Below, in pieces: positions 42,537 through 51,417 of a DNA stretch of 64,000 nucleotides. The translations under genes were made by a program, and so were the position numbers. Below the pieces are notes generated by a model. It was not told where the DNA came from. It saw only the letters and a program-made list of their open reading frames with translations, and did not search any database. Every line of letters starts with the position of its first letter. Positions within the stretch are counted from its first letter, which is position 1. The DNA comes from JBBSJZ01 sp041739875 (lineage in GTDB: Bacteria > Planctomycetota > Planctomycetia > Pirellulales > Pirellulaceae), in contig JBGSNA010000333.1 in assembly GCA_041739875.1 (NCBI GenBank), positions 1 through 64,000 on the forward strand. Reading direction: 5' to 3'.

Positions 42537-44825
42537 TTACCTTGTCGCAATTCGATCGTCGTATGCTTGGTCGTCGCCTTCAATAATCAACCAGCGTTGG
42601 TTTAACGTTGACATGCGGAATTCGGACGTGGCGCCTGAGGGCCATTGCACTTGAACGTCAGCGGTTTTGGACCCAGCCAAACCAAAGTGCAAGACAGCCT
42701 CATTCTTTCCGCAGTAACCATCACCACTGCTTACCGTATTGCATCGCTTTACAGCCTCTGTTTGCACCATCACACGAGCACCGATGGCGTCTCGTTCGCT
42801 CGTTGTACCCACTAAACGCAGCCCGAGCCACGCGTCATTCGATGCGACACGATTCTCGATCAACGCCGTCGAGGCGTCCAAGTGAGTCGCCACAAGATCG
42901 ATGCGACCGTCAAGATTCCAATCGAATTTTGAAAGTCCTCGGCCGAGTACGCGTGTTTGCCAATAATTCGAGGTGTCCGTTACTTTCGCCTCAGCGTATT
43001 TACCTGAGGCATCACGACGGTAGAGTTGCGGCAGCATCTCGTACGGGATGCTGGGGTTCGTGCTCCGGGCGGTGTGCCCGTTCAAAACCGCGATCTCAAC
43101 GAAACTGTCGTTGTCCATATCAATCGACTGGGTTCCAAAACCCAATACTCGCAAGCTGGGTTCGTGGGTCCCTGCTTGAACACTACGATCGATGAACACC
43201 CCATCGTCCGTTTGCAAATAGAAGACATCGGGTTCGTCATAGAACTGAGTTACAAATAGATCGAGGTGACCATCCACATTGAAGTCGTCTACGGCGATTC
43301 CCATACTTGCACCGGCATTTCCCTGGAATCCTGTGGTGCACCCACGAGCGAGAGAACATTCACTGAGCTGGCTCGTGCCCTCGCCGGATGTCGCCTCGAC
43401 TGGGAGTCTCACGAACGCTTCTGCCGATTGGCCGTTCACCACATCCGATCGCTGCCACAAGCGATCTGGGACACCATCATTCGCAATGAAGACTTCGTTC
43501 CTTAAGTCACCATCGAGGTCGGTCAAAACAACCCCGAGCCCACTTGAAGGTTGGTCACCAAGATTTGTCGATGTAAACTTGCCATCCACCGAGCCAAAGT
43601 AGACCCGGTCGATCGCGTGCTCGAACACTCGGGGACTGCCTTGACGCTCAAACGCCGTCGGATCATCGAGGTAGTTGACCTCCACGATATCTGGCAAATG
43701 ATCTCCCGAGAGGTCACCGATTGCCATGCTGCTCGTCCAAAGGGGACGCGGCGGAACTTCTGAAAGCACCGTTGGCGTAAACGTTCCGTCCCCGTTGTTG
43801 ATGAGCAACCGATTTTGACCCACATTGGCGATGCACAGGTCCGGGAAACCATCTTGATTGACATCACCAGCCGTTGCTCCTTGAGAAAAACTTCGATCAT
43901 CAGCCGACGCGGAAGACGTGATCGCTTCGAATCGATCAGTCAGGTTGCGGAAAAGCAAATTCGGTTTAGTCCCATCTTGATGCATCGGGGTTGCCGCGCC
44001 CTGGGGAAGATACACGTCCGGTCGACCGTCCAAGTCATAGTCGGTGACAACGACGCCTGATCCCATTTCTTGGAGAATGCCATGCTGATTGGGCGAGCTG
44101 AGATTCGTGTTGTCATAGGTGTGAATTAAGTAGGCATCGCTTGCAACATTGTAGACCGCAAGCGACGCAAACTCGTGTTTCGAATCAACGGGTGTCAGGC
44201 GAAATGGGACGGCCGCAACCGAAGAAGACGTCGGAAACTTTTCCTTGAGCTCGTCTCGAGTCAGCCCGCAAAGCAGGTCCTTCTCGCTAGGTCGTTGATG
44301 CGTTTGCTCGAGCTTTTGACGCTGTACTCGTAGATCGTCGTCGAGCTGGGATAGTAAATCAGGTCGAAGAGAGGTTCTAACGTACCCGAGGGCAACGGCC
44401 CGCCACGCGATCGCTTCATAAGGGCGTCGTAAAGAGTTGAGCAGATCAGCGAGCTTGGCAAGTCGTACAGCGTCGCGTTGACCTCGCGCGAGTCTCGCAA
44501 TCTAAAATATAGACTTGGAATCATCGGGCTTCTCCACAAGCCGAAGCTTCAATTCAGCCTGTGCTTGATCAAACTTGCCTGCGTCGATCAGTGCACCGAT
44601 ACCTAGAGCCTGGCCGGTTTCCACCGAGGGAGTCGATGACGAATCCGAGGCAGACGCATTCGTTTCTGCCACAGGCTTGTATTTCCCAGACTCACTTTTT
44701 GTTGAGGCAGGCTGATGAGGCGAAGTCGCGGTTGGCTTGCAGCCAGCCAACGCGAAAAGCGAAGTAAGCGCGATGCACCATAGCCTAGCTCGGCACAGAT
44801 TACGCATGCTCATACGCATGGCCAA
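42537..44825 (-). pseudogene. CRTAC1-type FG-GAP/ASPIC lipoprotein gene with in-frame amber codon
   Basis: One continuous reading frame of about 762 codons interrupted only by TAG at 44502-44504. The 5' part encodes a lipoprotein signal with lipobox LAGC (about residue 29), a Ser/Thr-rich linker and the start of a TPR-like section ending DDSKSIF. After the stop the same frame continues IARLARGQRDAVRLAKLADL, where related proteins have IFQIARL-type text. It then continues through FG-GAP/VCBS repeats (TDYDLDGRPDVYLPQG, GDVNQDGFPDLCIANVG) to a C-terminal UnbV/ASPIC domain. I found no other stop from 44499 to 42537. A CAG to TAG change is the simplest cause; sequencing error or readthrough are alternatives. 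A surface or periplasmic adhesion-like role is likely. Confidence 0.8.
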
Positions 44826-44882
44826 ATCTCATCGAATCGCGCTGGAGGGCGAGTTAAACACCTGACACGACGTATCATAAAT

Positions 44883-44912
44883 AAAAAACCTCGCCAACCG
44901 AAGTTGGCAAGG
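44883..44912 (-). terminator. Rho-independent terminator of the DUF1559 gene
   Basis: On the minus strand CCTTGCCAAC, tetraloop TTCG, GTTGGCGAGG, then TTTTTT. The stem is 10 bp with one mismatch or wobble and a stable UUCG loop. It lies about 30 bases after the stop of the DUF1559 gene. Confidence 0.75.
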
Positions 44913-44940
44913 TCCTGAAATTCGTAAGGTCAACAAGAGA

Positions 44941-46176
44941 CTAGAATTGGCCTGACAAGACTTCTGAGTTGCCTCGGGTTCCAAGAGCGCCCCAAAGGCC
45001 ATAAGGACTGATACTTCCTGGTGCGCGATTGAGCGTGCCAGTGAGATGCACGACGCCGTTTCTGGAATTACCAGCTTCGATCGAATCGGTAATGAACTTG
45101 ACCGCACCATCGGCCATCAGCACGTGAACTCCGCCTTGGTGCCGACTCGAAGGTGGGCAAACTAAGTTGGCTCCACCGTTGACACCACCGCATACCTCGC
45201 GATTGGGAGCAAGGATGGTGTGCATGCCTGACGCCCAGGGATAGTAGTCGGCCCAGCGAAATCCGCGATTGAATGTCGATGTCGCCAGCAAGTAGCCGCC
45301 CGGTATTGGGTTGACCCAGAAACGAGGACGCGCCGGATCGACTGCGGCTTGGCAGGTTGATGGATTGTCACGAACTTGATTCGTGTTGCCAGAGAAAATA
45401 GGAGCCGTTCGAATATCTCGATCCCCGATGTCCGTGGCCATTTCACCCATGAGAACTGTATTAGCGGTACCGTCAAGAATGTCTCTCAGGCCGAGTTGTT
45501 GGGCGCCCACAAAAGCGCCTCGGTTAGCAGCTAGAGAGCTGCTGAAAAAACCCGCTGAGTGAGGGCGTCCGACAGAATCCGTATTTACGCGGTTGATCGG
45601 TCCTTCAAGATTCAGAATGTGTGAATCGCCAAGACAAACTCCATAGTTCGTCCGCCCCAAAGCTGGCAACCCGACCCCAGGATCACTTGGACAGCGGAGC
45701 GGAGCGATTTCTGTTACCCACGGAATGTACTGAACCGTATCAGGGGTTGGCCCCATCGCTGGCCAAGGACTTGTCGCAATTCCACCCGGAGCGATGGCTT
45801 GACGATCGACACGACCGACCATTGGGTTGGTGATCTGTTCCCACAGTGCTTGTTGCTCCATGAAGGGCAACATGCCAGCGATCGCGCTAACGCGCCATGA
45901 GTTCTCCGTATTTCGTGCTTGCCACCACCCCGTACCTGCTGCATTGATCACTTTCGTACCGGTCCCGTGGTGCGGAAGTACATTGTAAGCAGCATGATAA
46001 TTGTGATTCGCCAAACCAAGTTGCTTGAAGTTGTTACTGCAACTCATCCGGCGCGCAGCTTCTCTCGCGGCCTGTACAGCCGGGAGCAACAACCCCACCA
46101 AGACGCCAATAATGGCTATAACCACCAGCAGCTCGACAAGCGTAAACGCTGCTGAACGTTTCGACCGAATACCCAT
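44941..46176 (-). CDS. DUF1559 prepilin-like protein
   Basis: A 411-residue member of the DUF1559 family, hugely expanded in planctomycetes. The N-terminus is a type IV prepilin leader: basic MGIRSKRSAA, predicted cleavage before F11, Glu at +5, then a long hydrophobic helix (FTLVELLVVIAIIGVLVGLL). AARRMSCSNNFKQLGLANHNYH is the family signature, and the C-terminus has HVLMADGAVKFITDSI with a beta-rich body. Probably a pseudopilin-like surface fibre or secretion-system component. ATG start after a GGGAGTG site. A strong terminator follows. A small lipoprotein gene lies divergently about 300 bases away. Confidence 0.93.
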   Translation of the reverse strand: MGIRSKRSAAFTLVELLVVIAIIGVLVGLLLPAVQAAREAARRMSCSNNFKQLGLANHNYHAAYNVLPHHGTGTKVINAAGTGWWQARNTENSWRVSAIAGMLPFMEQQALWEQITNPMVGRVDRQAIAPGGIATSPWPAMGPTPDTVQYIPWVTEIAPLRCPSDPGVGLPALGRTNYGVCLGDSHILNLEGPINRVNTDSVGRPHSAGFFSSSLAANRGAFVGAQQLGLRDILDGTANTVLMGEMATDIGDRDIRTAPIFSGNTNQVRDNPSTCQAAVDPARPRFWVNPIPGGYLLATSTFNRGFRWADYYPWASGMHTILAPNREVCGGVNGGANLVCPPSSRHQGGVHVLMADGAVKFITDSIEAGNSRNGVVHLTGTLNRAPGSISPYGLWGALGTRGNSEVLSGQF

Positions 46177-46474
46177 TTAAACACTCCCGCACAGAAGCTA
46201 ATGAATTAAAAAACCAACAATCAAGGTAACGATTCTAAGCCGCTTCGTCAATTTTTTCCTTGCCATGCAATGGAGATTTCTAGTCCGACGAACAGTTCCG
46301 ATGGGGTAGTTCACCACCCTTGTTCGCCGCTGTTATCGGGAGTAAGGGGAATTCGCTTGGAATAACGTTGAAAGTTCATTAACTTCTTGCAAACTGAGCG
46401 AGCGAAGTTTGAAGCATTTTGCTTCGATCACGGTCAGTCGAATGCTGTAACTTAAGTTAGTGTCTTCGAAAGGT

Positions 46475-46660
46475 ATGATGATGGCTCGATTTATTTTGTT
46501 GTTTGGGATGCTTTTGAGTACTGCTTCCTTGATGGGCTGTAGTGAATCAACAAATGGACTTGCTACGGACAGCGGGAAAATGACCTTGGAAGAGTACGAA
46601 GCGATGCAGAAAGCTGAGGAGGCGACTATTGCGGAGTCGATGAAGAGTCCGGCGCAGTAA
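46475..46660 (+). CDS. Small lipoprotein
   Basis: About 61 residues. ATG 46475 (first of three consecutive Met codons) gives MMMARFILLFGMLLSTASLMGC with lipobox LMGC and Cys at position 22. A short hydrophilic mature part follows (KMTLEEYEAMQKAEE). An AAAGG site precedes the ATG. Small lipoproteins of this kind often accompany DUF1559 genes in planctomycetes. No enzymatic domain. The in-frame GTG at 46460 would add five residues before the signal. Confidence 0.6.
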   Translation: MMMARFILLFGMLLSTASLMGCSESTNGLATDSGKMTLEEYEAMQKAEEATIAESMKSPAQ

Positions 46661-47150
46661 GCGGCATGAGTTTGATCACGAGTGCAGTCGCCGCAGCGCA
46701 ACGAAGGTGCTTCAAACACGAAGCACGTTGTTCACTGTGTTCTACAGAGTTTTTGATTGGCATGCGGTCGCTTCACTCTGTTGCAGTGCTGAGACTCTCA
46801 TCGCGTTGCTCGCGTCTTTAGCATCCAGTTTGCAGTAACATTTCCGACCGGACAAGATTGGATGTCAACATTCCTGTCCAGTTCTCGCGTGAGAGACTTT
46901 GGGAACACTGGCCACGCGAGTTTTTCATGCTGGATAGCGAGTTTGTTTGACTTGCTATTGGTTTCTACAGTCCAGCGTTCTCACGGCATGGAAAATGGAG
47001 CCAAGGCAAGCGTCCGGTATGCATCACCATCATTTGACGCCACGAATGTATTGACGCAAATTCAACTCCCATAGGTCCGAGTAGACCTTGTCGGCGGTAT
47101 CTCTAACTCAACGTGGCAAGCCGTTTTCACGATAAATGCGGGAATAGAAA
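46661..47150. other. Intergenic region, 490 bases, nothing recognised
   Basis: No coding frame with protein-like composition, no tRNA and no clear hairpin terminator seen. It may hold the promoter of the racemase-like lipoprotein gene that follows. The neighbouring gap at 46177-46474 (298 bases) likewise holds only the presumed divergent promoters of the DUF1559 and small lipoprotein genes. Confidence 0.5.
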
Positions 47151-48689
47151 ATGACGTTTAGGAAGTTCTCTTCTTTAGCTGTGTGGGCGACAGGTCTGAG
47201 CTTGCTCTTTGGAATTTGTGGATGCGAGAGAATGGCTCGTGACCCTGCCGCTAGCACTGCGATCGATGCGGACACATCTCCGCAAATTGCAGCAGAGGCC
47301 GCACAGTGGATGGTAAACCCGGAGCCCGAGAGCCTGGAGCCCGAGGCATCCAAAGATTTTGTTCTTTGGGCCGTTGCACCCGAAGCGAACGAATCGGTGG
47401 TCGATCAAGTGGTGCGTCATGTCAATGAGCATGCCGACGGAAAAGTTGCGTTTAGTTTTGAGAAATCCGCTTACGTCGAAACGCGAAAGGATCTGCCTAT
47501 TGGTGTTTTTGATTCGGGCATCGGCGGGCTTACCGTGCTCGAGGCGATACTTTCATTGGACGCGTTCAACAACGACAACCTTCGACCTGGCCCCGACGGT
47601 CGACCTGATTTTGCAAACGAACGGTTTCTCTATCTCGGCGACCAAGCCAACATGCCGTATGGGAACTATGCGGCGCATGCAAAAGAAGACTTTCTTCGCG
47701 AATTGATCTTGAAGGACACCGTGTTCCTGCTGGGAAAGCGACGCTGGGCGTCACCTTTGTCGACCCAAGCACAATGGGACAAGCCGCCGGTCAAGGCGAT
47801 TGTGATTGCCTGTAATACGGCCACGGCCTATGGGCTCGATGATGTGCGACAAGCCATCAAGGCTTGGGGAATCCCTGTGATTGTGGTGGGCGTCGTGGAA
47901 TCTGGAGCTCGCAGTGTCAACGAGTTGATTTTGAAGACCGACTCGCCCAAGACAATCGCGGTGATGGCGACCTTGGGAACCTGTGCAAGTAAGGCGTATC
48001 CCAAAGCGATTGCGCATGCGTGCGGTATCGCGGGCAAGCGAAACCCCCATGTGATCCAACAAGGTTCTGCCGAGTTAGCTGGAGCCATTGAAGGTGACCC
48101 CAATTTCCTCATGAGCGATCACGAATCGCAACAAGCGACCATTGCGAGCTACATTCGTGAGGATGTGTTCTCGCTTCTGGACAGCTACCGTCAAAGCGGT
48201 GCGACCGAACCAATTGAAATGATTGTTCTTGGATGCACGCATTTCCCTCTCGTGCAAGACGAGATTACTCGGGCGTTTGACGAAGCGCGCAACTTAAGTT
48301 CGGATGATCAAGAAACCAAACTCTATAAAGAACTGATCGCGGAGAAAATTCAGTTCATCAATCCAGCGGAATCGGTGGCAAAAGAACTCTTTCGCGAACT
48401 CGCCAAAAATCAATTGAGAATCGATGACAACGAGCCATCACATCGCTTGCTTGACTCGTTCTACATTACGGTCCCATCACCAGACCTAGCGTCATCCGCT
48501 CGCACGGCAAGTGGCGAGTTAACCAGTGAATATAAGTATGGGCGACAACCAGGTCGGCTCACAGTCGAAGACACGCGGGCTGTGCCACTCGATGTGAACG
48601 ATCTTCCCGAAACAAGCCGAATCCTTATCCAAAACCGACTTCCGAATGTTTGGAATCGCCTCTCGAAATCGCTCATTGAGTCCGAGTAG
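47151..48689 (+). CDS. Glutamate racemase-like lipoprotein
   Basis: A 512-residue protein whose core is the Asp/Glu racemase fold: IGVFDSGIGGLTVLEA (D121, S122), the first catalytic cysteine in IACNTATAYG (C221) and the second in LGCTHFPLV (C362). All key residues of MurI are present, but MurI is about 270 residues and cytoplasmic. Here a lipoprotein signal precedes the core (SSLAVWATGLSLLFGICGC, Cys at 25), with an 85-residue linker, and insertions between the two cysteines plus a C-terminal extension enlarge the domain. Likely a membrane-anchored periplasmic amino-acid racemase or a binding protein derived from one. It stands alone, with no murein genes adjacent. Confidence 0.88.
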   Translation: MTFRKFSSLAVWATGLSLLFGICGCERMARDPAASTAIDADTSPQIAAEAAQWMVNPEPESLEPEASKDFVLWAVAPEANESVVDQVVRHVNEHADGKVAFSFEKSAYVETRKDLPIGVFDSGIGGLTVLEAILSLDAFNNDNLRPGPDGRPDFANERFLYLGDQANMPYGNYAAHAKEDFLRELILKDTVFLLGKRRWASPLSTQAQWDKPPVKAIVIACNTATAYGLDDVRQAIKAWGIPVIVVGVVESGARSVNELILKTDSPKTIAVMATLGTCASKAYPKAIAHACGIAGKRNPHVIQQGSAELAGAIEGDPNFLMSDHESQQATIASYIREDVFSLLDSYRQSGATEPIEMIVLGCTHFPLVQDEITRAFDEARNLSSDDQETKLYKELIAEKIQFINPAESVAKELFRELAKNQLRIDDNEPSHRLLDSFYITVPSPDLASSARTASGELTSEYKYGRQPGRLTVEDTRAVPLDVNDLPETSRILIQNRLPNVWNRLSKSLIESE

Positions 48690-48755
48690 CAACCTTTCGT
48701 GCACAATATGCCGTCCGAGGCTTTGGATCTGGGACTTGCAATCGGAGCAGTGGGT

Positions 48756-49940
48756 TTACCGTTTTTTGGCGGGGCTGCGAGGCGTCCAATCGGCGATGGC
48801 GGTTTTGGGTTTGACGCTTAGCTTTGCTTCGCATCGCATCTCTTCGGTCTCGCCCTTGAGACGCACGTGGACGATCACTGAATCGCCATCGGGACGCTTC
48901 TCTTGCCATTTCAAGGGAATCGCGAGTCCACTCACAGGCTCGTTGCGGATCAATTTGGCAACTTCTGCGGAGGTAAACTCCCATCTTGCGACGCGTGATT
49001 CGTTAACAGCTTTGTCGGGATCGGTTGCAACGATCGTGAGGGGAGCTTCAATCTCGAATGCCTCCAAGTCGAGCGGTCGTTGTTGCTCGTCGAGGACATT
49101 GACGACCAAGTACAGGCCTTCATCGCCATCTTCAAATTGGTAACCAGCGGATAGACCGGGGTGAATCGATAGCGATGTCGGAACTCCTGCTTTAGCGCCA
49201 CCTGGGGATACCGAACGAACGGCGTCAGGCAACAAAATTTGTCCCGGCGGTTTTTCAGGGGCACCATCGGTGGATGGTGGAGGCAACATCTCGCCAGGTT
49301 CGACAGGCGGAATCGTTAGATCTTCTGGACCAGGAGGTTCTGGTCCACCGGGAGCGGGTAGCAACGATTTCTTTTCAGTTGGCTTGGGAGTGTCCGGCAC
49401 ACTTGTTCCAGCATCGATCGCCTCGGGCTCAGAAGGGACTCCTGGGTCGACCCAAGACTCAGGGTCGAGCGTCTCCACATCATCGCCCAGATCAAAATCA
49501 TTCGGCGAGTACGAATCGACCTTGGGGTCTGGGAATGGTGTTGGAGCGAAAGGCTTCGGACGCAAGTACGGCTTGCGATCGCTACTGGTAGCAGAGGTGG
49601 ATTCCTTGAGCCGTTCGTTTTCTTCGGCTTTGCGTTGCAGTTTCTGCTCGAGCACGCGGTTCTGGTAGTCAGCGTCATAGAGCTGGTCTTCCAGGACACG
49701 AACTTCGCTGGCCAGCTTTTGGTTGTAAACGTCGCTGTATGCGTTACTTCGACAGCCGCTCGGCATCACAATGCACGTGCAACAAGCGATCCCGATGAAC
49801 CCTGTCCAGGTCAATCGATCGAGCCATGTGGGCAATGCGTCAGTGTTTACAGGGCGAGCCAAGCGATCTTCCGTGATGCGGCCTTGCTGGCAAAATGACA
49901 ATTTGGATGAGTTCGTGACCACCATGTGTGACCCTCGCAT
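48756..49940 (-). CDS. Hypothetical exported protein with coiled coil and Pro-rich linker
   Basis: A 394-residue protein, function unknown. A hydrophobic segment at about 43-61 (WTGFIGIACCTCIVMPSGC) may be a late lipoprotein signal with Cys at 62, or a membrane anchor after a 40-residue cytoplasmic stretch. Next comes a coiled coil (about 70-115, VRVLEDQLYDADYQNRVLEQ), a Pro/Glu/Asp-rich linker (about 120-245), and a beta-rich C-terminal domain (about 250-390) with LSAGYQFEDGDEGLYLVVNV. It probably spans from membrane into periplasm. It lies between the racemase-like gene (convergent) and the sulfatase (same strand, 57-base gap). Confidence 0.75.
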   Translation of the reverse strand: MRGSHMVVTNSSKLSFCQQGRITEDRLARPVNTDALPTWLDRLTWTGFIGIACCTCIVMPSGCRSNAYSDVYNQKLASEVRVLEDQLYDADYQNRVLEQKLQRKAEENERLKESTSATSSDRKPYLRPKPFAPTPFPDPKVDSYSPNDFDLGDDVETLDPESWVDPGVPSEPEAIDAGTSVPDTPKPTEKKSLLPAPGGPEPPGPEDLTIPPVEPGEMLPPPSTDGAPEKPPGQILLPDAVRSVSPGGAKAGVPTSLSIHPGLSAGYQFEDGDEGLYLVVNVLDEQQRPLDLEAFEIEAPLTIVATDPDKAVNESRVARWEFTSAEVAKLIRNEPVSGLAIPLKWQEKRPDGDSVIVHVRLKGETEEMRCEAKLSVKPKTAIADWTPRSPAKKR

Positions 49941-49997
49941 CCAAATCGTGAGAAAAACGTTGAAGATGAAGCGATTACCAGCCGAGAGGCCACTAGG

Positions 49998-51410
49998 TCA
50001 ACGTCGGATCGGCATTTGAGCGTCAACTCGCTTGTACCACTCGTGCAATTGCCGCTGGAGCTCGTCGACTTTTTCGGGCATCTCTTTCGACAAATCCTTG
50101 GTTTCGCCGACATCGGAGCTCAGATCGTAGAGCTGGACAGGCTCGTCCTGGTGCAGCTCAATCGGCTCGTGAAACTCGATCAGCCGAAAATCACCCGAGC
50201 GAATGGCACTGTAGGGACTGTCTCCGCCCGCGTGGTAATGCGGGTAGTGCCAATACAAACTGCGAGACATTTTGTGACGCGGATTTTTGAGCAGCGGCAC
50301 GAGGCTGACACCGTCCATTGATTGTCCATGAGTATCCGCATGTTCGGTCGCGCCAGCCATTTCGACGAGTGTGGGGAAGTAGTCCACTGAGATGACGGGT
50401 TCATCGCAAGTGGACGCCATGGGCGTGACTCCCGGCCAGTTCACGATCGTTGGGACTCGCACGCCACCTTCATATGCGGAGCCCTTGCCGCGTCGCAGTG
50501 GAAGGTTTTCTGTGAAGCCAACGTGCTTGCCGTTTTTGTGTGTTAGCCCACCGTTGTCGGACGTAAAGATGACAACCGTGTTGTCTCGAATACCATCCAT
50601 CGACAACTGGTCGAGTACTCGTCCGACGCTCAGATCCATGCTTGCAACCATTGCTGCATAAGTTGGATTGTTATGCGTCGTATGGGAATCCAACTTTCCG
50701 CGAAAATAGGCCACAAGGTCCTCGCGGCCCTGAATCGGCGTGTGGGGAACGTGATAGGCAAAGTATAGAAAGAATGGTTCATCCTTGGACTCGCGGATGA
50801 AATCGCAAGCATGATCCGTCAACCAATCTGTAACGTCGCTCGTTCCAATGCTGGAGAACGTATCCTTTGGAAGCGTGTGTCCTTTGGAACCCGAAGGCGA
50901 ATCGATTGACAGATCGAAACCTTGCTCCGTGGGCATCGTCCCGGGTGCCAATTCGTCTTTTCCGTTCAAGTGCCATTTGCCGATATGGCCCGTTCGATAG
51001 CCAGCGGCTTGGAGGACTTCGGCGATCGTGACGTACTCGGGCAGCAACGCCTTGGTCCAATTTGGAATTTGGACTGGCGTGTCGGGGCGACTTTGACCCG
51101 GAATAAAATCGGTCAAGTGTAATCTCGCCGGATACATCCCTGTCATGATCGAAGCACGCGTGGGCGAGCAAACAGTACATGCAGCATAGCCTTGCGTGAA
51201 CTTCACACCGCTGGCGGCAAGTGCATCGATTCGCGGTGTTTCGTAATAGTCGCTGCCGAAACTTCCAAGACCGGTCCAGCCCAAATCGTCAGCCAAAAAA
51301 AAGACGATATTCGGTGGTCGAGACGATTCCTTTGCCGGTTGGGCAGAGGCATGTCCGCCGGCCATCGCGAGCGTCACCCAGGCAATCGCAATACTCATTT
51401 TTATGTTCAT
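49998..51410 (-). CDS. Formylglycine-dependent sulfatase
   Basis: A sulfatase of about 470 residues. I chose ATG 51410 (MNIKMSIAIAWVTLAMAGGHASA, a clear signal peptide); the longer frame to 51494 would overlap the upstream gene. The active-site motif CSPTRASIMTG is at about 81-91, where Cys becomes formylglycine; metal ligands are DDLG at 41-44 and later TSDNGG. GKWHLNG carries another active-site Lys/His pair. Exported to the periplasm to remove sulfate from polysaccharides, a dominant planctomycete trait. It needs an anaerobic maturase or FGE elsewhere in the genome. It follows the SGNH hydrolase by 7 bases, so the two form an operon that could jointly deacetylate and desulfate glycans. Confidence 0.92.
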   Translation of the reverse strand: MNIKMSIAIAWVTLAMAGGHASAQPAKESSRPPNIVFFLADDLGWTGLGSFGSDYYETPRIDALAASGVKFTQGYAACTVCSPTRASIMTGMYPARLHLTDFIPGQSRPDTPVQIPNWTKALLPEYVTIAEVLQAAGYRTGHIGKWHLNGKDELAPGTMPTEQGFDLSIDSPSGSKGHTLPKDTFSSIGTSDVTDWLTDHACDFIRESKDEPFFLYFAYHVPHTPIQGREDLVAYFRGKLDSHTTHNNPTYAAMVASMDLSVGRVLDQLSMDGIRDNTVVIFTSDNGGLTHKNGKHVGFTENLPLRRGKGSAYEGGVRVPTIVNWPGVTPMASTCDEPVISVDYFPTLVEMAGATEHADTHGQSMDGVSLVPLLKNPRHKMSRSLYWHYPHYHAGGDSPYSAIRSGDFRLIEFHEPIELHQDEPVQLYDLSSDVGETKDLSKEMPEKVDELQRQLHEWYKRVDAQMPIRR

Positions 51411-51417
51411 GAATACA

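Noticed and set aside
46862..47074. Plus-strand frame of 70 codons in the intergenic gap
   Set aside because: No ribosome site, signal or protein-like composition to support it.
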